From: an uncultured Atopobium sp.
Lineage (GTDB): Bacteria; Actinomycetota; Coriobacteriia; Coriobacteriales; Atopobiaceae
Assembly: GCA_937990665.1 (NCBI GenBank)
Contig: CALKRF010000155.1
Coordinates: 1-64,000 of the forward strand
Direction of reading: 5' to 3'
Length of the DNA stretch: 64,000 bases
Position 1 is the first letter of the stretch. Each line of letters starts with the position of its first letter. Positions 53,104 to 62,109 of this stretch are shown here, piece after piece. A program made the position numbers and the translations under genes. Below the pieces are notes generated by a model. That model did no database searches, was not told the origin of the DNA, and worked only from the letters and a program-made list of their open reading frames with translations.

Positions 53104-54099
53104 CTATGCGAGAGCGCCCTCAAGAGCCTTGAGGTTCTCGCGCATAACAGAGAGGTAATCCTCGCCTGCCTTGAGCTCCTCGTCAGTAAGACCCTCAAGT
53201 GGGTTGAGCTCTTCAACACGAGCTCCTGTTGCTTCAGCAATTGCCTGAGCAACCTTAGGGCTTACCAGTTCCTCCGTAAAAATAACCTTTACATTATGCT
53301 CTTTTACGAACTCAGTAATCTCTTTCATTTCTTGAGCATTTGGCTCTGCATCTGCCTCAACACCCTCGATTGGCATCTGTGTAAGACCATATGCCTCACA
53401 TAGATAACCAAATGCCTGGTGAGAAACAACAATGGTCTTGTTAGGTAGTGAATCCAGACCCTTGTGGAACTCACTATCAAGCGTATCAAAGTCTGCGTTT
53501 GCCTTATCAAGATTGGCAGCATACTCTGACTTGTGCTCAGAGTCCTTCTCGGAAAGCGCATCACAAATATTCTTCATCTGAATCTTTGCATTCAGAGGGC
53601 TCAGCCAAACGTGAGGGTCAGTTCCGCCATGATCGTGATCGTGATCATGGTCGTCTTTCTTCTCCTCATGATCGTGATCATCGTCCTCTTCAAGCTCAAG
53701 AAGTTTAACGTCTTTGCTGGTCTCAACTGCTGTAAGTTTTGTGCCAGAACCAAGACCATCAAGTACGTCCTTGACCCAGTGCTCCATACCAGCACCGTTG
53801 TAAATCAAGAAGTCTGCTTCCTGGATAGTCTTCATATCCTTGCTGGATGGCTCCCAATCATGTGGCTCAGTACCTGCTGGAACGAGGCATGTTACTTCAG
53901 CATGATCGCCAGCAATGCGCTTTGCAAAATCGTACATAGGATAAAAACTTGCAACAATGCTGAGCTTCTTCTGGTCTTTGTTATCAGAAGCTCCTTCTTG
54001 CTTTTGAGCCTCAGGCTTGCAGCCAGCAAGAATAGCACTCACTCCAAAAGCGGAAGCTACAAGTGCGCTACGACGAGAAACGGTTGGATTCAAATTCAT
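53104..54099 (-). CDS. znuA: Metal ABC transporter solute-binding lipoprotein (ZnuA-like)
   Basis: 331 residues. The N-terminus has a twin-Arg motif (SRRSALVAS) and a lipobox ILAGC. The TroA/ZnuA fold has metal ligand regions IYNGAGMEHWVKD, DPHVWLSP (His), VVSHQAFGYLC and GVEADAEP. A charged His-rich loop (DDDHDHEEKKDDHDHDHDHG) before DPHVWL is the ZnuA-type metal-capturing loop. The ATG at 54099 with GGGAGA is preferred; an earlier frame reaches 54195. Its stop lies 37 bases before the ATPase gene. Confidence 0.93.
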   Translation of the reverse strand: MNLNPTVSRRSALVASAFGVSAILAGCKPEAQKQEGASDNKDQKKLSIVASFYPMYDFAKRIAGDHAEVTCLVPAGTEPHDWEPSSKDMKTIQEADFLIYNGAGMEHWVKDVLDGLGSGTKLTAVETSKDVKLLELEEDDDHDHEEKKDDHDHDHDHGGTDPHVWLSPLNAKIQMKNICDALSEKDSEHKSEYAANLDKANADFDTLDSEFHKGLDSLPNKTIVVSHQAFGYLCEAYGLTQMPIEGVEADAEPNAQEMKEITEFVKEHNVKVIFTEELVSPKVAQAIAEATGARVEELNPLEGLTDEELKAGEDYLSVMRENLKALEGALA

Positions 54100-54284
54100 G
54101 TTACATCTCCCAAAACTATAAAAACCAATACGGTGTAGTGCCAAATTCTTCAAACAAAATCGTGCGATTGTCCTCGCTACCAAGCATAAAAACATGGCGA
54201 GAAACCCATGTTTCTCCTCACTTCTTTGCCTTTCTACTCACTTCTCATCATCTGAACATGCATTCATGCTTCCCCTTTAGCACG

Positions 54285-54395
54285 AAAGCGGGCTGTCTTC
54301 CGACAGTCCGCTTTCTAAAAGTTAGCCTTAGTATACATATTCCAATTCAAGTCAACGATAAATTTCTTATCTTTTCCGCAAACGGAATTGGAATA
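54285..54395. promoter_or_regulatory. Inverted repeats in the znuA upstream region
   Basis: TATTCCAATTC (54338-54348) and its exact complement GAATTGGAATA (54385-54395) are 11-bp inverted repeats 36 bases apart. A second, strong hairpin (54285-54297 with 54302-54314; AAAGCGGGCTGTC type, one G-T pair) follows on the minus strand. On the minus strand TATACT at 54332-54337 is a possible -10. These could be operators for a zinc regulator and a leader hairpin of the metal operon. The 54197-54204 bases contain GCGAGAAA. Confidence 0.45.
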
Positions 54396-54425
54396 AACAG
54401 GTTAACTGTTTTATCTCTTGCTAAC

Positions 54426-55070
54426 CTACTGATCTTTCTCCGCATACGGAGTAATAATCAAATCTCCACTATTATACTCACCCAAATAAACCTCTGAAGC
54501 AGACTTATAACCTTGATGCTCAAGTTCTCTTTCAAGCCAATTCTCTTCCAGGTCCAGCGTCTCAAGAATGTTCGTCTGAACTTGTCCGTCAGTAATAAGC
54601 GGGAATCTAACGTTCTCTTCTCCTTTTTTAACAATAATCAACTGTCCATTTTGCTCAAGAATGGCACGCTTAACGTCTGAGATATAATTCACTCCTGCCT
54701 GGCGAAGCTTCAGCGACACATCGTAGGCAGTGAGACCCATAGACCTACAGTTGTCTACAAGCAGCTTGCCCTTATCAATAACAATAACAGGACGTCCATC
54801 AATCAACTGCTTGACCAGCATATTGTTTGTTCTCAGCCATTTGAGAACCATAACAATAATGAGCCAAATAAGCAGGACAAGGGTGAACTGCAAAATGGTA
54901 ATTGAACTGTTGTAGATCATGCCGCCAACAATGCCGCCAAGTACAAAGTTTTGAACCTGGTCAATTGCTGCAGTTGGTGCTAGGTTTCCTTTTCCGCTGA
55001 CGTTAATTGCCAGAACAAGCGAGAAAAGACCGATGCACAATTTAATGGCAACTTCTAAATAAAAGTTCAT
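54426..55070 (-). CDS. DUF421 family membrane protein (YetF-like)
   Basis: 214 residues: three N-terminal membrane helices (VAIKLCIGLFSLVLAINV, NFVLGGIVGGMIYNSSI, LQFTLVLLIWLIIVMVLKW) followed by the cytosolic DUF421 domain (GRPVIVIDKGKLLVDNCRSM, DLEENWLERELEHQGY). Related YetF proteins localise to the membrane in spores and vegetative cells; the molecular role is unknown. It follows the DUF3290 gene by four bases and the two genes usually occur together. Confidence 0.9.
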   Translation of the reverse strand: MNFYLEVAIKLCIGLFSLVLAINVSGKGNLAPTAAIDQVQNFVLGGIVGGMIYNSSITILQFTLVLLIWLIIVMVLKWLRTNNMLVKQLIDGRPVIVIDKGKLLVDNCRSMGLTAYDVSLKLRQAGVNYISDVKRAILEQNGQLIIVKKGEENVRFPLITDGQVQTNILETLDLEENWLERELEHQGYKSASEVYLGEYNSGDLIITPYAEKDQ

Positions 55071-55074
55071 CGAT

Positions 55075-55518
55075 CTACTCCTCTACATGCTTAATGTCAT
55101 TACCAATGAGATTGATCTGTTCAATGACATAGTCATTCTCGGTATTTTTCAAAACGTGATAATACTTACCGTCAACCTCAAGATACGAGGGATTTCCCTG
55201 GCTATCAAAGGCAATGTACACGTGGTCAAAATCAACCTCAAGGCGTCGAGCAATGTTTTCTTGTGAGGCAATAATTGACTCATAGTGCTTAGTTGCTTGG
55301 TTGACCTCTAACACACGATCGAGCTGCAGAAGTCCAAGAAAAATGAGCGAGAACAGCGCAATGAGCGCCAGCTCACGATACTTAGAATTCTTTCTATCAC
55401 GCATGTAATGCACAAGCGAGAAAACCATCAAAAGTGCAACAAGACCAAATAGAACAAGCTGAGTCCAGTCAAATGCTGTCGCATGGTGAATTAAATAGTT
55501 ATGGGAATAGAACTCCAT
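55075..55518 (-). CDS. DUF3290 domain-containing membrane protein
   Basis: 147 residues with two N-terminal membrane segments (LVLFGLVALLMVFSLVHYM, LALIALFSLIFLGLLQL) and a soluble C-terminal part (DFDHVYIAFDSQGNPSYLEV). It is the usual partner of the DUF421 protein and probably forms a membrane complex. GAAGTCT spaced before the ATG; operon with DUF421. Confidence 0.9.
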   Translation of the reverse strand: MEFYSHNYLIHHATAFDWTQLVLFGLVALLMVFSLVHYMRDRKNSKYRELALIALFSLIFLGLLQLDRVLEVNQATKHYESIIASQENIARRLEVDFDHVYIAFDSQGNPSYLEVDGKYYHVLKNTENDYVIEQINLIGNDIKHVEE

Positions 55519-55555
55519 AGACTTCCTTTAGTTTGCATTACGTAAGATCCGCAGC

Positions 55556-56722
55556 TTAAGCCTTGTAAACGCTCTTTCCGCCGAGGAACGTCTCTTCAAG
55601 CTGAAGATCTTTTGTAATAACAATAAAGTCAGCATCATATCCAGGACGGATGAAGCCACAAACATCATCAATTCCACAGGAACGAGCTGGGTTTTCTGAA
55701 GCCATGCGAACTGCTTCTTCAGCAGACACAACGCCCCAGTCAAAGACGTTCTTCACGCCTTCAAACAGACGAAGGATTGAACCAGCAAGGCTGTGGGACT
55801 CATCCATCAAACGAGCAGTTCCGCCTTCAACAACAACAGGGAAATCGCCAAGCTTGTACTGTCCGTTAGGCATACCGCCTGCACGCATGCAGTCGGTAAT
55901 AAGAACGGTATGGTCATATCCCTTTGCATTTACCAGAGCACGAACGGCAATAGGATTGAGGTGATGTCCATCGCAAATAGCCTCTGCATAAGTACCGTGG
56001 GTGGTCATTGCAGCACCAACCATACCTGGCTCACGATGGTGAAGACCACTCATGCCGTTATAGGTGTGAACAAAGATGTCTGCACCAGCGTTTACACAAG
56101 CAAGTGCCTCTTCATATGTTGCATCGGAGTGACCAAGTGCAACGTGAACGCCGCGATCTGCCATCTCTGCACAGAACTCTGGAGCACCATCACGCTCTGG
56201 AGCAATAGCAATCTTGGCAATCCAACCGTCAGCACGCTCCTGCCACTCATCAAAGACCTCTACATCTGGATCAAGGAAGTACGCAGGATTCTGGGCACCC
56301 TTGTGTTTCTCGGTAAAGAAAGGTCCCTCTAGGAAGATGCCCTGGATGCGAGCAGCATCAATACCGTTTGCCGCAATTCCCTCTGCTGCATCAGCAACGG
56401 ACTCACAAGCATCACCGGTCTGCTGAACGCTTGCGGTTAGTGTTGTTGGAAGCCAAGAAGTTACACCGTTAGAGAGCAAACCCTGGGCAATCTCAATGAC
56501 GCCATCAGGATCGCAGTCCATAATATCGTGGTCCAGGAAGCCATGAATATGGGTATCAACAAGGCCAGGTGCCACCCAAGAACCAGTACGATCAACAATC
56601 TCGCAGTCTGGCTTCTCTTTAGTGAAATGACCAAATACACCATCTTCTACGAGCAAATATCCTGGACCAGAAGTTGCTCCTGGTAAAAAGAACTTATCTG
56701 CTTTAACTGCAAATGTACTCAT
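55556..56722 (-). CDS. nagA: N-acetylhexosamine-6-phosphate deacetylase (NagA/AgaA family)
   Basis: 388 residues from the ATG at 56722 (AGGTACGT before it). Removes acetyl from N-acetylglucosamine- or N-acetylgalactosamine-6-phosphate. The metal site HIHGFLDHD near 60, a Glu-rich strand (FLEGPFFTEKHKGAQNP), LGHSDATYEEA and HTYNGMSGLHHREPG are intact. The neighbours (AgaS-like isomerase, mannose-family PTS) point to galactosamine rather than glucosamine sugars, an inference, so AgaA would also fit. Confidence 0.9.
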   Translation of the reverse strand: MSTFAVKADKFFLPGATSGPGYLLVEDGVFGHFTKEKPDCEIVDRTGSWVAPGLVDTHIHGFLDHDIMDCDPDGVIEIAQGLLSNGVTSWLPTTLTASVQQTGDACESVADAAEGIAANGIDAARIQGIFLEGPFFTEKHKGAQNPAYFLDPDVEVFDEWQERADGWIAKIAIAPERDGAPEFCAEMADRGVHVALGHSDATYEEALACVNAGADIFVHTYNGMSGLHHREPGMVGAAMTTHGTYAEAICDGHHLNPIAVRALVNAKGYDHTVLITDCMRAGGMPNGQYKLGDFPVVVEGGTARLMDESHSLAGSILRLFEGVKNVFDWGVVSAEEAVRMASENPARSCGIDDVCGFIRPGYDADFIVITKDLQLEETFLGGKSVYKA

Positions 56723-56743
56723 ACGTACCTCAATCATTCTCAA

Positions 56744-56768
56744 AAGGACGCGCCATAGGCACGTCCTT
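56744..56768 (-). terminator. Hairpin between agaS and nagA
   Basis: AAGGACGCGCC (56744-56754) and its near-complement (56758-56768, one mismatch) form an 11-bp stem. On the minus strand it is followed by TTGAG and then the nagA start, so it may reduce transcription into nagA or stabilise the mRNA. Not a full terminator on present evidence. Confidence 0.45.
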
Positions 56769-56779
56769 CTTAGTAATTC

Positions 56780-57946
56780 CTATAGTGAGTGAATTGTAAC
56801 ACCCTTAACCACTCGATTAACCTGACCAGTTGGAGAAGGTGTGTCCGGTTTGTTATTGACACGAACTGAGTTCAAGAGTGCCACCACTTGAGCAACCATT
56901 ACAAAAGGCAGAGCCAAATAAGGTGCTGGTAGAGGCTCTGTAAATACTGGAAGACTAAACGTTCTTCCCGTAAAGTTTGTTGCCCCCTCTTGCTCAATAC
57001 CAATGGTCAAAGCAGCAATCTGATCTCCCTTAATCTCGTCAAGAATATCCAGATCATATTGACGCGTATAAGGGTTATTGGAAACAAAATCAAACACCAG
57101 GGTATGCTCGTCGACAAACGACTTTGGTCCGTGACGATATCCCATCGAGGAATCCCACGACGTTGCATTAATACCAGCTGCAAGCTCCAAAATCTTAAGC
57201 TGGGCCTCATGAGCAAGACCCACAAAAGGACCAGAACCCAAATAGGTAATGCGGTTGAAATCGCTCTTGAGCCACTCAGCAATCTCTTCTTCGCGCTCAA
57301 TTACCTGTCTACCAAGCTCAGCAGCATCAGAAATCCAAGCCTTCTTCTGTGAATCATCAGCACTGTCAAATACAAGAGTTGCAAGAAGTGTCATACAGCT
57401 ATAAGAGCCGGTCATGGCAAAGCCCTGGTCATTTGCACCAGGAATAAGCAGGAGCAGTGTGTCGTCTTTACCTGCGGACTCAACGGCAAGTTTTCCCTCA
57501 GGAGCGCAGGTAATATTGATGAGCAAAAGATTTTTGACAATCTTGCGAGCAATAGTTACTGCAGCAAGACTCTCTGGACTATTACCAGAGCGTGCAAAAG
57601 AAACCAGGACCGTTGGATCATCTGGATCAAGGCTGCCATAAGGATCAGAAACAATATCAGTAGTTGCAACAGACGCAAACTCAAAAGAGCCCTTCTCGCC
57701 ATGAGAACGAAGATACGGAGTAATGGTATCACCTACATATGCCGAGGTACCTGCACCCGTAAAGACCACGCGGGTACGACGACCCTCGCCAAGATTGCGA
57801 GCGCGCTCGACAAACTCTTTAATTGCAGAAAGGTTCTCCTGATAAATGCCAAAGGTAGACTCCCAAAGCTCAGGCTGCTGCTTGATTTCGGCAGTTGTAA
57901 TATGAGCGCCTAGTGCCTTTAGCTCTTCTTGGCTCATCTTAAACAT
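56780..57946 (-). CDS. agaS: SIS-domain sugar isomerase/deaminase (AgaS-like)
   Basis: 388 residues of the two-SIS AgaS family, converting galactosamine-6-phosphate to tagatose-6-phosphate and ammonia. Motifs: first SIS VVFTGAGTSAYVGDTITPYL, phosphosugar loop VSFARSGNSPESLAAV, second SIS with YLGSGPFVGLAHEAQLKILE and GYRHGPKSFV. Length fits. A GAAGGGA ribosome binding site precedes the ATG. Its genome partners (GntR, PTS, NagA) support amino-sugar breakdown. Confidence 0.9.
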   Translation of the reverse strand: MFKMSQEELKALGAHITTAEIKQQPELWESTFGIYQENLSAIKEFVERARNLGEGRRTRVVFTGAGTSAYVGDTITPYLRSHGEKGSFEFASVATTDIVSDPYGSLDPDDPTVLVSFARSGNSPESLAAVTIARKIVKNLLLINITCAPEGKLAVESAGKDDTLLLLIPGANDQGFAMTGSYSCMTLLATLVFDSADDSQKKAWISDAAELGRQVIEREEEIAEWLKSDFNRITYLGSGPFVGLAHEAQLKILELAAGINATSWDSSMGYRHGPKSFVDEHTLVFDFVSNNPYTRQYDLDILDEIKGDQIAALTIGIEQEGATNFTGRTFSLPVFTEPLPAPYLALPFVMVAQVVALLNSVRVNNKPDTPSPTGQVNRVVKGVTIHSL

Positions 57947-57968
57947 AGGTATCCCTTCTCACAGCTAT

Positions 57969-58697
57969 TTAACTGCGTGTATGTACAATTTTGTATCTAA
58001 ATTGATCTGCACGAGCCACACTCAAGGTGAACTCAACAATATTGTTTCTGTCGTTGTAGGTTGTGCGCGTAAGGCTCAAAACAGGTGAGCCCTCGGAAAT
58101 TTGCAATAAAGTGGCGTCATCCGAGCGAGCAATTGAAGCCTTGAACTCCTCTTCTGCTACGCCAATCTTTACGTTGTAGTCTTCTTCAAAAATTTGGTAG
58201 AGAGATTTTTGCTCAACATCATGAGCAGTGAGCGAGAAAAACTGTGAAACTGGAAGGTAGGTAACTTCCAGCATCATGGGCACATTATCAGCGCTTCTTA
58301 AACGTTTGATACGGAAGAGTTTCTCGCCAAGAATAACGTGCATATGCTGGGCTAAGAACTTATTAGCCTCAATACTGTCAAACTCTAGAATAGTTGTCTT
58401 AGGAACGCGGCCCAACTGACGCTGCTGGTCAGTAAAGCTATAGCCGCCCATAAGGTCTGTTGCACGCTCAGAAACGTCTGCAACAAAGGTACCACGGCCA
58501 CGCTGGCGATAAATGAGCCCCATGTGTTCAAGCTCTTGCAGGGCAAGTCTTACCGTGGTGCGAGAAAGTCCATAGGAATCGGAGAGCTCACGCTCAGAAG
58601 GAAGTGGATCGTCTGGATCCATCTCGTTCTCAATACGATAGCGCAACATATTTGCGAGCTGCTCGTAGAGTGGTTGTCTTCCCATAAAGGACGTCAT
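57969..58697 (-). CDS. GntR/HutC-type transcriptional regulator
   Basis: 242 residues: winged HTH (LPSERELSDSYGLSRTTVRLALQELEHMG near 40) and a UTRA effector domain (EKLFRIKRLRSADNVPMMLEVTYLP, ISEGSPVLSLTRTTYN). Such regulators sense phosphosugars; here likely the amino-sugar phosphate from this PTS, controlling the operon. It is preceded by a strong terminator 15 bases upstream, so it and the two enzyme genes behind it are read at a lower or separate level. Confidence 0.92.
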   Translation of the reverse strand: MTSFMGRQPLYEQLANMLRYRIENEMDPDDPLPSERELSDSYGLSRTTVRLALQELEHMGLIYRQRGRGTFVADVSERATDLMGGYSFTDQQRQLGRVPKTTILEFDSIEANKFLAQHMHVILGEKLFRIKRLRSADNVPMMLEVTYLPVSQFFSLTAHDVEQKSLYQIFEEDYNVKIGVAEEEFKASIARSDDATLLQISEGSPVLSLTRTTYNDRNNIVEFTLSVARADQFRYKIVHTRS

Positions 58698-58710
58698 TGA
58701 ACTCTCCTAT

Positions 58711-58744
58711 AAAAAGACGGGTGCCCACAAAGTGGACACCCGTC
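58711..58744 (-). terminator. Strong intrinsic terminator between PTS IID and the regulator gene
   Basis: GACGGGTGCCCAC (58716-58728) and GTGGACACCCGTC (58732-58744) pair over 13 bp with one mismatch and a 3-base loop; on the minus strand the stem is followed by TTTTT (58711-58715) and then the AGGAG of the GntR gene. It separates transport genes from regulator and enzymes. Confidence 0.92.
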
Positions 58745-58752
58745 ACACTTAC

Positions 58753-59832
58753 TTAACCCCAAATATATGGGAGAACGCCAAAGCCAGAACCAAGAAGTGC
58801 AATTACCAGGAGTAGGCAGATGCACATAATTGGAGTCCAGTTACGCTTTGCCATGAGGTAGTACAGGCAAAGGGTAAGCGCCAGTGGGATAAGCTTTGGG
58901 CAAACGCCGTCGAGGATCTTCTGGATGTCAATGGAGACAGGAGAAGTGACTTCCTCGCCAACAGTTACCAGATTAACGCCGTTACCGACTGGAACAATAG
59001 CAGTGGTGCCATCCTTACCGTCAGCAGTCTTGCCGCCGATGAACATAACGGACTTAGGATCCTTCTTGTAGTCAGCATAGGAACCCTTAGCAAAGAGAGC
59101 CTTGTCATACTGACCAGAAGCAAGCTGCTCATCAGAAAGAGTTACCTGAGAAAGAACAACGCTGTGTGTCTCACCGTTAGGGATGTTTGCGCCAGCGCCA
59201 AGCTTAGTTCCGCCGTAGCAGACAACAAGGCAGCCAACAACAAAGACACCCAGGATAGAAGCAGCACGAGTGAACTCTTTTGCGTTCTCGGTAAGCAGGG
59301 TAATTGCGTCAGTACCCATCTTGTAAGAAAGGTTCATCAGCCAATAACGTACAGCAAACTGTGCGATGTTAAAGATGATGAGGAACAAGAATGGTGCAAA
59401 GACGTTGCCGGAGATTGCCATATTAGAGGTAATACCAGCTGTAATTGGTACAAGAGTGAACCAGAACAGTGCGTCACCAATGCCGCCCAGAGGACCCATT
59501 GCAGAAACGCGGACTGCACGAATGGTTGGGATATCCAGCTTGTTCTGCTCAAGGGAGAGAACAATACCCATAACAAAAGTAACCAAGAATGGGTGGGTAT
59601 TGTAGAACTCAAGGTTGTGACTCATGGAAGCAGCAAGGTCATCCTTGTTGTCGCCGTGAATCTTCTCAAGACCTGGGAGGATACCGTAGAGCCAACCAGC
59701 TGCCTGCATTCTCTCGTAGTTGAAGGAAGCCTGCAGGAACAGGGAACGCCATACCATCTTGTTGAGTGTCTTCTGATCAAGTGGCTCAGCAGGAGTGGTG
59801 TTCTGATAGGTATCAGGAATATTAAATGCCAT
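58753..59832 (-). CDS. PTS mannose-family transporter subunit IID
   Basis: 359 residues with the ATG at 59832 preceded by GGAGGTGAC. A membrane component of the mannose/N-acetylgalactosamine-type PTS, with conserved WRSLFLQASFNYERMQAAGW near 18, MGPLGGIGDALFW near 122 and several C-terminal membrane helices. It contains an unusual long polar insertion around 225-300 (GADKDD-type, TLSDEQLASGQYDKALFAKG). It overlaps the IIC gene by about 11 bases. Confidence 0.95.
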   Translation of the reverse strand: MAFNIPDTYQNTTPAEPLDQKTLNKMVWRSLFLQASFNYERMQAAGWLYGILPGLEKIHGDNKDDLAASMSHNLEFYNTHPFLVTFVMGIVLSLEQNKLDIPTIRAVRVSAMGPLGGIGDALFWFTLVPITAGITSNMAISGNVFAPFLFLIIFNIAQFAVRYWLMNLSYKMGTDAITLLTENAKEFTRAASILGVFVVGCLVVCYGGTKLGAGANIPNGETHSVVLSQVTLSDEQLASGQYDKALFAKGSYADYKKDPKSVMFIGGKTADGKDGTTAIVPVGNGVNLVTVGEEVTSPVSIDIQKILDGVCPKLIPLALTLCLYYLMAKRNWTPIMCICLLLVIALLGSGFGVLPYIWG

Positions 59833-60628
59833 CTTCGAAGTCACCTCCAGCAACAACAGCAGGAGCAGCATTCTTCATCTTGGTCTGGAGCTGGTAATCC
59901 CAGAATGCGATACCAAAGCCGATGAGAGCAAGAAGCAGAAGTGCTGGACCAGAGAGCTCAGGAATGCTGATAAATACGATTGCAGCTGCAAAGCCCATGA
60001 GGAAGAAGCCCCAAAGCTCGCGAGAAACCATAACCTTCAGCAGGATAGCAAAGCCGACGAAGCGCATCATGCCACCAGCGACGGACAGTGCATTCATGAG
60101 CCACTTTGGAATTGCAGTGGTGATCTGAGTTCCAAATGCAGCACCACCCAGGAAGAACAGGGTAACAATGACACCAAAGAAGAGACCAAGAGCAGCCATT
60201 GCGCCGTAGTTAATACGAGCAATTCCCTTAGGATCAGCCTTCTCGGCGTATGCATCAGCAGTTGCCATTACGGGGGACATAATGGTAAAGATGATGGTTA
60301 CTGCATACTGGCCAAGCAGGGAGAATGGAATTGCTGCAGCTACAGCGGCCATTGGCTCAAGCTTAGTAGTGATTGCAAAGACTGCAGACATAATGCCGCC
60401 GATAACAGCGTTAGGTGGCTGAGCACCACCAACAGGCATGTTGCCGATGGTCATAAGCTGATAAGTACCACCAACAATGAGACCAGTCTGAACGTCACCA
60501 AGAATCAAACCAACCAAAAAACCAGTTACGATTGGCTGGTAAAGAGACTCGAGGAAACTAAACTGATCGATGCCAGCGATAAACGCAACGATGAAAATTA
60601 ATAACACCTGAATAGGGCTAACATCCAT
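59822..60628 (-). CDS. PTS mannose-family transporter subunit IIC
   Basis: 268 residues, membrane channel with repeated helices (FIVAFIAGIDQFSFLESLYQ, GFLVGLILGDVQTGLIVGGT near 30-60, and the GGAQPPNA motif). Transports and holds the sugar for phosphorylation. The ATG at 60628 is behind AAAGGAGGAG. A 138-base gap to IIB contains the small hairpin GTTGCA/TGCAAC at 60715-60730. Confidence 0.95.
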   Translation of the reverse strand: MDVSPIQVLLIFIVAFIAGIDQFSFLESLYQPIVTGFLVGLILGDVQTGLIVGGTYQLMTIGNMPVGGAQPPNAVIGGIMSAVFAITTKLEPMAAVAAAIPFSLLGQYAVTIIFTIMSPVMATADAYAEKADPKGIARINYGAMAALGLFFGVIVTLFFLGGAAFGTQITTAIPKWLMNALSVAGGMMRFVGFAILLKVMVSRELWGFFLMGFAAAIVFISIPELSGPALLLLALIGFGIAFWDYQLQTKMKNAAPAVVAGGDFEDGI

Positions 60629-60766
60629 CTTAACTCCTCCTTTCAAACACACCATAACTACCGATGACGATGATCGGCAGACTATCCGAATGCCTTTGCC
60701 AACCTGCTAGAAACGTTGCACCATTGCAACTTTTTGTAATCTCTACCAGGAAGTTGCGCGCAAAAC

Positions 60767-61249
60767 TTACTCGAATAGCTTTGAGATATCCTCGACCGGG
60801 GTCGTAGGAACACGCCTAATCTCTAGAGTCACCCCCAATTCCTGAAGCTCACGGAAGGCAGCGACGTCCTTATCGTCTACCGCCACACTTGTGGCGACCT
60901 GTCGCTTTCCCTCAGCCATGTGCATATTGCCGATGTTCACTTTTTTGATTGGAACACCGCCCTTAACCAGAGTGAGGACATCCTCTGGATTCTCGGCAAC
61001 TAAGAAAATGTGCTGGCTTGCTGAAGCCTTGTGGATAACATCGATAGTTTTCTGGAGCGTAAAGTACCTGGTTGCAACACCGTTTGGTGCAGCCATATCC
61101 ATGAGGCCCTGACGCATCTTATTGCCTGCGACCTCGTCATTAGCAACAAGGATGAGATTTGTTCCAAGGGTACCGTTCCACTGAGTAGCAACCTGACCAT
61201 GAATCAAACGATTATCGATTCGAGCAAGCTTGATATCTGGTTCTCCCAT
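60767..61249 (-). CDS. PTS mannose-family transporter subunit IIB
   Basis: 160 residues; cytoplasmic phosphocarrier. The phosphorylation His is in ARIDNRLIHGQVATQW (H17 with the ATG at 61249), followed by LILVANDEVAGNKMRQGLM and KKVNIGNMHMAEGKRQV. It takes phosphate from IIA. The ATG is behind GAGGAGAACTT. Confidence 0.96.
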   Translation of the reverse strand: MGEPDIKLARIDNRLIHGQVATQWNGTLGTNLILVANDEVAGNKMRQGLMDMAAPNGVATRYFTLQKTIDVIHKASASQHIFLVAENPEDVLTLVKGGVPIKKVNIGNMHMAEGKRQVATSVAVDDKDVAAFRELQELGVTLEIRRVPTTPVEDISKLFE

Positions 61250-61344
61250 AACAAGTTCTCCTCTCTTTGCGCGCACACTTGTGCGTGCTATCTGCGATTT
61301 TCATCGCACTACTCGCAACTTGCGCTGCGTGTTTTACTGCAAAT

Positions 61345-61635
61345 TTATTTATTGTTGGAAACGCTGATTAACGCCCAACGATCCAACGTGATGACCACAT
61401 TTGGAGCAAACTCAACATCTACTGTTTCTTTTTTGACGTTTTTAACTACGCCATACATTCCGCTGTTAGTCTTAACTTTCTGACCTGCATGAAGATTCTT
61501 CAGAAACTCTGAAGTTGTTCCCGCCTTTTTAGAAGAGGCTCTCCAAACAAAGAAGGAATAAACAAGGCCCAAAATTACCAAGAACGCGAGAAGAACAATG
61601 GATGAAGCAAGAATGTTCTCTGCTAGATTTGCCAT
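61345..61635 (-). CDS. yajC: YajC-like protein in a PTS operon
   Basis: 96 residues with one membrane helix (SIVLLAFLVILGLVYSFFVW) and the YajC-like soluble part (LKNLHAGQKVKTNSGMYGVV). YajC is a Sec translocon accessory; in several Gram-positive sugar PTS operons a yajC-like gene sits next to IIABCD genes, and this one follows that pattern. Role in sugar transport or export is unknown. The ATG at 61635 has AAGGAGATG before it. Placed between IIA and IIB. Confidence 0.88.
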   Translation of the reverse strand: MANLAENILASSIVLLAFLVILGLVYSFFVWRASSKKAGTTSEFLKNLHAGQKVKTNSGMYGVVKNVKKETVDVEFAPNVVITLDRWALISVSNNK

Positions 61636-61668
61636 GTGCATCTCCTTAACTCAACAACAAAACGCTAC

Positions 61669-62109
61669 TTAAATACCATCGTCTCCGAAGATGTCATCTT
61701 CTGGCTCAACCTCAAGCTCAAGACGCTTATGGACAACTCCCTGGCTACCAGCTAAAACAGCAGTATCAACCAGCTCTTCAAGAGAGGTATCTGCCATGCG
61801 ACTACCAAGTGTTTCAAGAAGCATAGGAAGGTTTGTACCGGTAACAACTTCTACATTTGAGTAATTCTGAGCAATAATCATTGCCTGATTAAAAGGTGTT
61901 CCGCCAAGCAGATCGCAGAAAACCAGCACACCGTCAGTAGTGTCAAGAAGATCGGAAATTGTTGCAGAAAGAGTTTCTGGGTATGTTGCAGCACCGGCTT
62001 CAATAAAAGGAACGGGAACAAAAGCTTCTTGCTCACCAGCAATCATCTTTAAAGCATCAGCAAGTCCGTTTGCAAAAGTTCCATGACCAGTTAAAACGCA
62101 ACCTACCAT
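61669..62109 (-). CDS. PTS mannose-family subunit IIA
   Basis: 146 residues; the phosphoacceptor His9 in MVGCVLTGHGTFANGL and EAGAATYPETLSATISDLLD, DLLGGTPFNQAMIIAQ are typical of the PTS EIIA-man fold. Receives phosphate from HPr. First gene of the minus-strand operon; AAAGGAG at the right distance. The C-terminus is Glu/Asp-rich. Confidence 0.95.
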   Translation of the reverse strand: MVGCVLTGHGTFANGLADALKMIAGEQEAFVPVPFIEAGAATYPETLSATISDLLDTTDGVLVFCDLLGGTPFNQAMIIAQNYSNVEVVTGTNLPMLLETLGSRMADTSLEELVDTAVLAGSQGVVHKRLELEVEPEDDIFGDDGI

